A DNA stretch of 46,796 bases from positions 1 to 46,796 of IMG/VR virus record IMGVR_UViG_3300001213_000009; one strand, 5' to 3'. The DNA comes from a virus. A model generated the notes under the pieces. It saw nothing but the letters and a program-made list of their open reading frames with translations. It had not been told where the DNA came from and did no database searches. Below, in pieces: positions 31,891-38,787 of this stretch (position 1 is the first letter of the stretch; each line of letters opens with the position of its first letter). The position numbers and the translations under genes were made by a program.

Positions 31891-32646
31891 ATGAAAGTTC
31901 TTATCACGGTAAGCAGTTGGGTTGGGGCTGCGACCAATGGTGAAAATCAGGCGATGCGGGAGACATTCCTAAAGGATGCTCCCGCCTATCCCGGCTTGGA
32001 GTACAGGTTCTTCATTGGTGATGGGTTACCCACGGGCGACGATGAAACCGCTTTGTTCGCATCATTCGATGCTTCCGCTCCGGGCTACCGGAACAAGGCT
32101 ATCGCCGGGATGCGGACAGCCCAAACCACGTATATTCCAAAAGAGGATGAGGTCATCCTACCCAACACACCGGATGACTACGCTCGACTCTGTTACAAAG
32201 TCCGAGGACAGTTTCGTTGGGCATTGGAGCATGGATTTGATTACACCTTTCAAGTCGGTTCAGACATCTACATTGTATTGAAACGCTTGATGGAGAGCGG
32301 ATTTGAGGCTCATGACTACGTGGGCAAGACTTGTGGCGTTCACCCCTTGGTGGGTAATCATTACGCTGGGGGCGGCGGGTACTGGTTGAGTAAGAAAGCC
32401 TTGCAACACGTCGTGGACCAGCCTGTGACGTTTTGGGCTGAAGACCTGTGGGTGGGTTCTATCATGTCCAAGAACAACATTGGTCTTCACATAGACCCAA
32501 GATACGCAGTGGACTACCCCGAACTCCCACACCGAGACAATGACATCATCACGTCTCATCTTGGAATTCACAACGGGGTTTTTGGAAAATATGACCCCAA
32601 AATAATGTATGAGGTACACGCGGCATTTGAAAGAGAGAATCTATGA
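31891..32646 (+). CDS. Galactosyltransferase-like (GT31-type) enzyme
   Basis: ATG 31891 directly follows the epimerase TAA by one base (251 residues). The pattern DDYARLCYKVRGQFRWALEH, then YTFQVGSDIYIVL with Asp at residue 125, resembles GT31-type beta-1,3-transferases, in which a Y..L..K helix precedes the DxD-like metal site. GYWLSKKALQHVV and FWAEDLWVGSI fit the acceptor side. It is coupled to the next gene by an ATGA overlap. It likely adds galactose-type sugar; the assignment is by motif only. Confidence 0.75.
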   Translation: MKVLITVSSWVGAATNGENQAMRETFLKDAPAYPGLEYRFFIGDGLPTGDDETALFASFDASAPGYRNKAIAGMRTAQTTYIPKEDEVILPNTPDDYARLCYKVRGQFRWALEHGFDYTFQVGSDIYIVLKRLMESGFEAHDYVGKTCGVHPLVGNHYAGGGGYWLSKKALQHVVDQPVTFWAEDLWVGSIMSKNNIGLHIDPRYAVDYPELPHRDNDIITSHLGIHNGVFGKYDPKIMYEVHAAFERENL

Positions 32647-33371
32647 AAGATGTGACCGCGCTTGTTAAAGCCTTCCTTCGGGACGATTACTTGTTCGATT
32701 GTGTCCGGTCTCTTCGAGAGACATATCCCGAGATTCATATTATCGTTGCTGACGATGGCAACTCCTCGGATGAGAAAGAGGAGCAGTTGCGACAGCTTGG
32801 TGTCAGCAAGTACATTCGATTGCCATTCAACTCAGGACTCAGTGTTGGAAGAAATGCAATGGTGGATGCTTGCGATACACCGTATTTACTATTATGTGAT
32901 GACGACCTACTGTTTACTTCTGAAACTCGCATTGAAAACCTCCGCCGTCTCATGGACATTTCAGACATAGCCTCCGGGGCGTTCCTGAATTATGGGACTG
33001 AGGTATTTAACTACGAGATGAATCTCAATCAAGGGGAGGGGAGATTCTGGTTATCCAATGTTACTTGGCCCCCCTTCTCTGACTATGAAGGCGTTCGGTA
33101 CGGGAAGTGTGACCTAACGCACAACATTTTTGTGGCAGACACGGAAGTGATTCGCCGAATTCGTTGGGAGCCCAACATCAAGGTACGTTATGAGCACGAA
33201 GATTTTTTCATGTCAGCTAAACTGCAAGGAGCAAGCGTGGTGTACTGTCCGGATGTTTTAGTGTTGCACAAGAAGCAAGGGTACCCAGCATCCTCGGAGT
33301 ATGCTTCCCATCGTTGGGATGACGCCCCCTCACGCGAGGCGTTCATTGCAAAGTGGGGGTTTATATGGTAA
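32643..33371 (+). CDS. Glycosyltransferase family 2, paralogue of the fused enzyme's C-half
   Basis: The 242-residue protein has DDG (ADDGN, residues 36-40) and CDDD (85-88), the GT2 nucleotide and metal sites, and later WLSNVTWPPF, YEHEDFF and CPDVLVLHKK. It is related along its length to residues 245-500 of the 34290 protein, down to the first DNA bases of the two frames. Its start overlaps the previous stop (ATGA), and its own stop overlaps the next gene's start by seven bases. Confidence 0.85.
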   Translation: MKDVTALVKAFLRDDYLFDCVRSLRETYPEIHIIVADDGNSSDEKEEQLRQLGVSKYIRLPFNSGLSVGRNAMVDACDTPYLLLCDDDLLFTSETRIENLRRLMDISDIASGAFLNYGTEVFNYEMNLNQGEGRFWLSNVTWPPFSDYEGVRYGKCDLTHNIFVADTEVIRRIRWEPNIKVRYEHEDFFMSAKLQGASVVYCPDVLVLHKKQGYPASSEYASHRWDDAPSREAFIAKWGFIW

Positions 33372-34288
33372 AGAACTATAGCCTTCGATTGATTTCAAAC
33401 AATAAGCCTGATACCCCGTCAGGTATTTGTTCAAGCAACCAAATGATTGCATGGGGACTGTGGTCAGAGTTTTCCAAACACCCTCACGTCACGTTGTCCT
33501 ACTACAACGACTCGCAGGGTCAGGGGGGTTGGGCTTCCGGCGAACAGAGCTTCAATGAACTCCCTGAGGTTGACTTCACCCTCATTCATACCTATGCCCC
33601 GGTTACGATTTTTACAGAAGCCAAGAAGAAAACGAAGCATGAAGTGATGTGGTTATCCGAACTGCCATACACTGGGATGGACCACAATTTCACATTCCTC
33701 CCCTCTACTTGGTCTGAGCAAGTCCCGTTACCAATTCTGCGGGATTTGATAGAAGAATACACGATTGCGGAGAAGACACCGGGAAGCATCCTGCTTGACC
33801 ACAGCATTCCTCGTCAATTTGCAAACTATGCCAACTGGTCGGGACGATTGTTAGAGTGGTTGGCCCCAACACATGTCGCACGTCAGGTATGCCAGCAACG
33901 TCGCGTTGAGTGGGAGTCGGATGAAGACCGGAATATTCCAGAGTGGGTGTCCAGTTTGTTTCCAGTTCCCTACCCGAAGTTTTTGAAAGCTACCGCATCT
34001 TTCGAGACTTTTATTATGACGCACCCCGGCACCTATGAGCACCAAATCATAGATATGGTGGCTAGGGGAATTCGCGTGTTAGTTCCAGTTGAAGGCGGTT
34101 TACCGTTTGCTCCTCAGGATACGATAAACCGATTGGGGTTAGAGACATTTGCAACACGAGAGGGTTTACTATCGTTGCTAAACTCCCCAGCCAGTAAACC
34201 CCCATTTAGTTTTGACTCGTGTACTTCGATGCCAGAGATGGTGGCGACAGTAGACCAACACTGTCAGCAGTGCTTAAAGGGGGATTAA
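33365..34288 (+). CDS. Probable glycosyltransferase of GT-B type
   Basis: The 307-residue product starts in a seven-base overlap with the previous gene. The first part has a TPSGICSSNQMIAWGLWSEF start, like GT-B enzymes with a Gly-rich first loop, and the last part has GTYEHQIIDMVARGIRVLVP and PFAPQDTINRL, like the acceptor- or donor-binding domain of GT-B enzymes. The fold is inferred and no exact family was recognised. It stands among GT2-type genes as the only likely GT-B member. Confidence 0.55.
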   Translation: MVKNYSLRLISNNKPDTPSGICSSNQMIAWGLWSEFSKHPHVTLSYYNDSQGQGGWASGEQSFNELPEVDFTLIHTYAPVTIFTEAKKKTKHEVMWLSELPYTGMDHNFTFLPSTWSEQVPLPILRDLIEEYTIAEKTPGSILLDHSIPRQFANYANWSGRLLEWLAPTHVARQVCQQRRVEWESDEDRNIPEWVSSLFPVPYPKFLKATASFETFIMTHPGTYEHQIIDMVARGIRVLVPVEGGLPFAPQDTINRLGLETFATREGLLSLLNSPASKPPFSFDSCTSMPEMVATVDQHCQQCLKGD

Positions 34289-34289
34289 C

Positions 34290-36020
34290 ATGTTGGACGA
34301 GATGCAGGGATTGTGGGTGGGCGACCGGCTATCCCCGTTGGAGCAGGTATCCATTCGTTCGTTCCTTCGTCAAGGACACCCCTTCACTCTGTATACGTAT
34401 GGGGAGGTCGCTGGTGTGCCTGAAGGCACGAAGCTGGTTAACGCTGAGGAAATTCTGCCTAAATCGCAGTTCGACCCCGCCAAGTTTTCTTCATTGGGGG
34501 CTTTTTCGGACTTCTTCCGCCATAAACTTCTCCTCGAAAAAGGGGGTTGGTGGGTGGACATAGATACGGTCTGCCTGAAGCCTTTTCAATTTGATTCACC
34601 TTTTGTATTTTCCTCTGAATTCTTGGCGGATGGTTGCACTCCTCATACCAACTCAGGGAACATTAAAGTCCCAGCCAACAGTGAGATTGAGAAGTATATT
34701 TGGGAAGAGTGTTTGAAAACTGACCCTTCAAATATAACGTGGGGCGCGGTTGGACCGGCTCTGGTGTCGCGTGCCGTTGAGAAGTTCGACCTAATGCAAT
34801 ACGTTCAATCGCCTGAGGTGTTTTGTCCTGTGTCATGGTGGGATGTGCAAACCCTGATTGACCCCATGAAGTCACTTAATGTTAAAGAAACAACACGTGC
34901 CATTCACTTGTGGGGTGAGATGTGGAGTCGCAAGGGGATGGACAAAACCACGTTCCGGCTTGGAAGCCCGTATGAACGATTGCATCGGATGTCATTTCAA
35001 GGATACATGCCAACCGAGTCGATGGAAGATGTGACCGCTCTGGTTAAAACCTTCTTGCGGGATAAATCATTATTCCACTATGTTCAAACCTTGAAGGAGC
35101 AGCATCCTAAGATTCACATTATTGTCGCGGACGATGGCAACTGCTCAACTGAGAAGGAACAGAAGTTGCTGAGCATGGGCGTTGACCGTTATATTCAGCT
35201 TCCATGGAATGTGGGGTTGTCAGCGGGGCGCAACACCCTGTTGGATGCTTGCGAGACGCCCTTCGCACTTTTCGGCGATGACGACTTCAGTTTTGACGCC
35301 AACTCCCATCTTGAAAATTTGCGCTTGTTGATGGCCGTATCCGACATCGCGGCTGGTCGCGTTCTTCAAAAGGGAGAGCACGGCTATGTGAAGAGGGGTG
35401 AGTGGCTCAATTTTGGTGGGGACTTAAAAGAAATCGGAGGGAAGATGTACCACGTCCCCCTGTCGGGCAAGCTTCAAACATATCAGGGAATCCTTTATGA
35501 GAAACTTGACCTCCCATTGAATTTTTTTATTGGACGAGTGGACGTTTTGAGACAGGTCAAATGGGATGTTGCCTTGAAGGTGGGATACGAGCATGAAGAT
35601 TTCTTTTTGAGAACAAAAGAAGCCAACCTGAGGGTGGTTATCTGCCCGGATGTCGCGGCCAACCATCAAGAGGTGGATGAACTCAACCCTGAGTACACGA
35701 AAGTCCGGACTGACTACACACAATATTATCAGTATTTCACTGAAAAGTGGGGACGCACGCCCGGTCAGCCTTTGGCTATCAGTCCAACGCCCCCTCCTCC
35801 CGCCCCATTAGAAATTCAACCCGCTGGGCCGATACCGAATTGGAATAAGCATTTTCTGGATAATAAAGTTCAGATGTTGTTTCATAAGTTCAGGTATGCG
35901 GTAGCCACCATCCCCAAGTCGGCGCACTACAAGCAACTGTGCAAGATATACCCTGAACATCTTGAAGAAGTAGTGGACACGCCAGAAGGCCGTCGTATCA
36001 TATTTGTAGTGGAGAGATGA
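34290..36020 (+). CDS. Two-domain glycosyltransferase: GT32-like N-half fused to GT2-like C-half
   Basis: The 576-residue protein begins LWVGDRLSPLEQVSIRSFLRQ and has GGWWVDIDT (D90-I-D92) as its metal site, as in GT32 enzymes. After a Trp-rich region a second enzyme starts at Met245 with MEDVTALVKTF, an exact parallel to the start of the 32643 protein (MKDVTALVKAF). It has DDGN and DDDF sites and a GYEHEDFF motif. A Pro-rich linker and a C-terminal 90-residue region follow. So a duplicated copy of the GT2 gene was joined to a GT32 gene, giving an enzyme that could add two sugars. Confidence 0.82.
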   Translation: MLDEMQGLWVGDRLSPLEQVSIRSFLRQGHPFTLYTYGEVAGVPEGTKLVNAEEILPKSQFDPAKFSSLGAFSDFFRHKLLLEKGGWWVDIDTVCLKPFQFDSPFVFSSEFLADGCTPHTNSGNIKVPANSEIEKYIWEECLKTDPSNITWGAVGPALVSRAVEKFDLMQYVQSPEVFCPVSWWDVQTLIDPMKSLNVKETTRAIHLWGEMWSRKGMDKTTFRLGSPYERLHRMSFQGYMPTESMEDVTALVKTFLRDKSLFHYVQTLKEQHPKIHIIVADDGNCSTEKEQKLLSMGVDRYIQLPWNVGLSAGRNTLLDACETPFALFGDDDFSFDANSHLENLRLLMAVSDIAAGRVLQKGEHGYVKRGEWLNFGGDLKEIGGKMYHVPLSGKLQTYQGILYEKLDLPLNFFIGRVDVLRQVKWDVALKVGYEHEDFFLRTKEANLRVVICPDVAANHQEVDELNPEYTKVRTDYTQYYQYFTEKWGRTPGQPLAISPTPPPPAPLEIQPAGPIPNWNKHFLDNKVQMLFHKFRYAVATIPKSAHYKQLCKIYPEHLEEVVDTPEGRRIIFVVER

Positions 36021-36025
36021 TAGAT

Positions 36026-36069
36026 GGGTGGCGACCCATGTTGTTGCTTCGCCGTCTGACCCGCCACCC
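36026..36069 (+). terminator. Hairpin after the sugar cassette
   Basis: GGGTGGC (36026-36032) pairs with GCCACCC (36063-36069) around a 30-base loop. There is no T run. It stands between the end of the cassette and the convergent minus-strand fibre gene and may stop transcription weakly. Confidence 0.4.
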
Positions 36070-36122
36070 TTGGTGTCTAAGCCGAACACGAGTCCGACTA
36101 TATCAATTGACCGGCGAAAGTG

Positions 36123-36872
36123 TTATCCCAACTGTCCAAATAAGTAAGCCTTGGTTGTCAGGGTTTGAATATTGTTATCCTTGCGAACGCGAATGAAGTT
36201 ATAAACCAAGTTTGATGGGCTCCAAATCGCTTGATGAGTAGCTGAGTCATAGATTAACGCCGCTTCATTATCTGCCAACGGGGGTGAAGCGGTGGTATTC
36301 GAAATGATGTCGGGGGATGTGACGTTAATTCCAGCGTTGGGGGAACCTGTGGTGTTTGACACAGGAACCACAACTCCACTGCTGACTAGATTCTTCAAGA
36401 TAAACGGGCTAAATTGCAAAGGTGAGATAACGGCGTTGTCTTCCAGATTTTGGAGCGTTTCAGTGTTGGTTACCTTGCTGATATAGACGTTCCAACCCCT
36501 TGCATACCCACCCGCGTCTTTGGCCGGAGCCGCTACGGTTAAGAGGTTACCTGCAAGTACAGTCAAGCTGGCTTCAGGGCTGGGGGTGGTCTCACCAGCG
36601 GTGGTGACGAACGTGGTTTTCACAAAGTAGGTCGTGTTTGTAGCCACACCGGCAAGCCCGTCGGTGGGCGTGTATTGACCGAGCGTAGGAATTAACGGGG
36701 CAGCGATATTAGCCCCATCCGTCATCACAGTGGGGTCATTTGAAACCTCAATCCAAACGTGGCCCTCTATTCCTGTGATGTGGATAGAATAGCACTGCCA
36801 GATACTGATGTCCCGCCAAACTCCATTAGCGGCGTTCTGCGAATTGAAGATGAGGTTATTTGCTGTAAGCAT
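36123..36872 (-). CDS. Fibre-like structural protein with fibronectin-type part
   Basis: The 249-residue minus-strand product has many alternating hydrophobic strands. The part YFVKTTFVTTAGETTPSPEAS followed by LLTVAAPA and ARGWNVYIS matches the fibronectin type III pattern used in phage fibres and baseplates. Ends are flexible. It is translated just after the gene at 36876 on the same strand, three bases apart, so the two are co-transcribed. A tail-fibre or surface role is inferred. Confidence 0.6.
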   Translation of the reverse strand: MLTANNLIFNSQNAANGVWRDISIWQCYSIHITGIEGHVWIEVSNDPTVMTDGANIAAPLIPTLGQYTPTDGLAGVATNTTYFVKTTFVTTAGETTPSPEASLTVLAGNLLTVAAPAKDAGGYARGWNVYISKVTNTETLQNLEDNAVISPLQFSPFILKNLVSSGVVVPVSNTTGSPNAGINVTSPDIISNTTASPPLADNEAALIYDSATHQAIWSPSNLVYNFIRVRKDNNIQTLTTKAYLFGQLG

Positions 36873-36875
36873 GGT

Positions 36876-37484
36876 TTACTCCTCCGTCCAATCAATCCAA
36901 ACATCAAAATACGTTTGGCTTGTAGGCGATTCCCCCGGACTGGTACGAATAACTAGATACTCGCCGGTTCCTTGAAGGGTTGGTTGTTTCGTTAGGGCAT
37001 CGCCAAATGCGAAATATGCGGATTGAGTCGCGGGGTTGTTCGTGTTCATGTATATTCTCGCGGCACGAAAATCTGCAACTATAGTCCCAATAGTTGGCGC
37101 GGTGCTTCCCGTCCAGTATGTCACGGTAGCTGTTGCGTTAGCGTCTGTTGTATCAAATTTAGCAGCCGGGGCTGTGGTGGGGGCTCCTCCCGTTGCACCG
37201 GAACTATACCGGCTTATCATAATGTCAACCGGGTTGGTCGTCGGATAACCACCGGAGGGGCACATGTTGCACACCGCAACTTTGGTAATTTTAATGGTCT
37301 TGGTTGCACTACCTTGGATTTGAAGCAACGGGGAGTACCCAAGCAACCCGGTTATTGCAACGGAGTAAGTTGCTTTTAGGGTACCACTAGGCATGGACGT
37401 GACATTGACATCCAAGGACCCACCAGTGGAATTAAGAGCGTTGCCGTTTGAATCGTTAATCTGCACCGGCCAAACACATGACAT
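36876..37484 (-). CDS. Fibre-like or capsid-surface protein
   Basis: The 202-residue product has AGAGGA upstream of its ATG. It is Thr/Ala/Gly-rich and beta-rich, with CNMCPSGGYPTT as the only cysteines, and strands such as TYSVAITGLLG and EYLVIRTSPGES. It resembles small surface proteins of phages. It is transcribed opposite to the HNH gene on its right. Function unknown beyond a probable structural role. Confidence 0.6.
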   Translation of the reverse strand: MSCVWPVQINDSNGNALNSTGGSLDVNVTSMPSGTLKATYSVAITGLLGYSPLLQIQGSATKTIKITKVAVCNMCPSGGYPTTNPVDIMISRYSSGATGGAPTTAPAAKFDTTDANATATVTYWTGSTAPTIGTIVADFRAARIYMNTNNPATQSAYFAFGDALTKQPTLQGTGEYLVIRTSPGESPTSQTYFDVWIDWTEE

Positions 37485-37600
37485 AAATGATTCCTCTGAT
37501 TATTAAGTCCATAGTTGCTGTATTTCCTGACTTTCAAAGGACGTAGTTAGAATACCTCAATGAAAGCAGGGTACAGAATGGGACGAGACCAGTTGTTGAT

Positions 37601-38173
37601 TTGGTTGGCAAACGATTTGGAAGGTTGACAGTGCTGGGTCGCGATAACACCGCCCCCCGAGGTCAGGGACTTGTGGCTGTGTGGCTAGTAATGTGTGATT
37701 GTGGGAAGAGTAAAACAGTAAGCGGGAGAAGTCTTACTAAAAAACTCACTCGAAGTTGTGGTTGTCTCCGGTCGGAGCCCAAGAAAGATAGGAGTCAAAA
37801 ACAAAGTATCGACCGGGTGCGAAACTATGGACCTGCCAAGTCGTTCCTCCGTTTGTATAAATACCAAGCTGCACAGAGGGGGAATGAATGGGGTATCACT
37901 GAGGAAAGGTTCCTTGAGTTAATCAAACAGCACTGCCATTACTGCGACTCGGCTCCCGTATTCACTCCTTGGATTCAGCGCATTCATTTATCTTTTGCGG
38001 CGAATGGGATTGACCGTATGGATAACTCCAAGGGTTATGTGGAGGGTAATGTTGTGGCGTGTTGCAAGATTTGCAATCGCTCCAAGTTAAATATGAAATA
38101 CGCAGACTTCCTTAGTTACCTAGAGGGTTTGATTGAAAAAAGGGGTAGTTGCTGGGAAATTTCCCGACTATGA
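37601..38173 (+). CDS. HNH homing endonuclease, N-terminus disturbed
   Basis: The protein (190 residues from TTG 37601) has KRFGRLTVL and CDCG...SCGC, a zinc module often found at the front of free-standing HNH homing enzymes. The HNH part is CHYC, then GIDRMDNSKGYVEGN, CCKICNRSK, with the expected H/N/Asp and zinc cysteines. Upstream, the natural start GTRPVVDLVGKR is in frame but lacks an ATG. The only ATG with a ribosome-type site (37578) is in another frame, so a one-base change may have moved it. It lies between fibre-like and virion-protein genes. Confidence 0.75.
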   Translation: MVGKRFGRLTVLGRDNTAPRGQGLVAVWLVMCDCGKSKTVSGRSLTKKLTRSCGCLRSEPKKDRSQKQSIDRVRNYGPAKSFLRLYKYQAAQRGNEWGITEERFLELIKQHCHYCDSAPVFTPWIQRIHLSFAANGIDRMDNSKGYVEGNVVACCKICNRSKLNMKYADFLSYLEGLIEKRGSCWEISRL

Positions 38174-38199
38174 ACCACCTAGATAGAGGTACCCGAGAA

Positions 38200-38514
38200 A
38201 TGAAACTTCGTGCTAGTACATCATTTGGACTGGGTGGGTCGAAGACCACCGAATCTGTCTTCTCCAAAAACCACTTCTCCTCGGAGACAAAGCTGTCTAC
38301 GGAGGTCAAGTCGAAGATTGCTTCGATGGGCCTGAACCGTGTCGCCGGTAATGCATATATCTGCGAGAGTGACAAGGATTTCTGGCAGGTTAAAGGCAAT
38401 AAAGTGGTGAGGTTGGTGGTAGATGAGGTTGACACAGGCCAGAGCCTATCCGCCGCCCCCTCCAACGACCCGGCGAACTTCTTGGCTGGCATTCTGGATG
38501 ATTTGACATTTTGA
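38200..38514 (+). CDS. Small protein of unknown function
   Basis: The 104-residue product starts at ATG 38200; a longer in-frame start exists at 38149. The middle has a beta pattern, NAYICESDKDFWQVKGNKVVRL, and the C-terminus LAGILDDLTF is a short helix, like small virion proteins. It lies between homing endonuclease material on both sides, so it may be a real gene that homing elements entered around. No family was recognised. Confidence 0.55.
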   Translation: MKLRASTSFGLGGSKTTESVFSKNHFSSETKLSTEVKSKIASMGLNRVAGNAYICESDKDFWQVKGNKVVRLVVDEVDTGQSLSAAPSNDPANFLAGILDDLTF

Positions 38515-38542
38515 TGATTATCTATCGAACTATCAAAAGGAT

Positions 38543-38785
38543 TTGTGGGCTTCTCGACCAGACTCTGAAAAGGATAATATACGAGAACACCTATCTTCAA
38601 TTTGTGCGCTTGGTGGTAGAGCTACATTAGGAAGAAGGCGGACGCCAGAAGAACGGGCCGCCATTAGTCAAGGAAGAAAAGGCAAGGGTCGCCCCCAATC
38701 TTCCGAGGTCAGAGCAAAAATAGCGGCTACTTTACGCGGTCGGAAGAAACTGGCTGTTGTAGCTGTTGAAGAAACTAGGGGATAA
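38543..38785 (+). CDS. Homing-endonuclease-like tail, possibly a remnant
   Basis: The 80-residue frame from TTG 38543 has RRRTPEERAAISQGRKGKG and SSEVRAKIAATLRGRKK, repeats of the NUMOD-type tails of homing enzymes that wrap around DNA. A catalytic domain is missing; upstream the same frame runs on to about 38510 without a start. It is probably the leftover tail of a homing enzyme, or a short protein made of such repeats. It lies two bases before the 905-residue gene. Confidence 0.5.
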   Translation: MWASRPDSEKDNIREHLSSICALGGRATLGRRRTPEERAAISQGRKGKGRPQSSEVRAKIAATLRGRKKLAVVAVEETRG

Positions 38786-38787
38786 CC

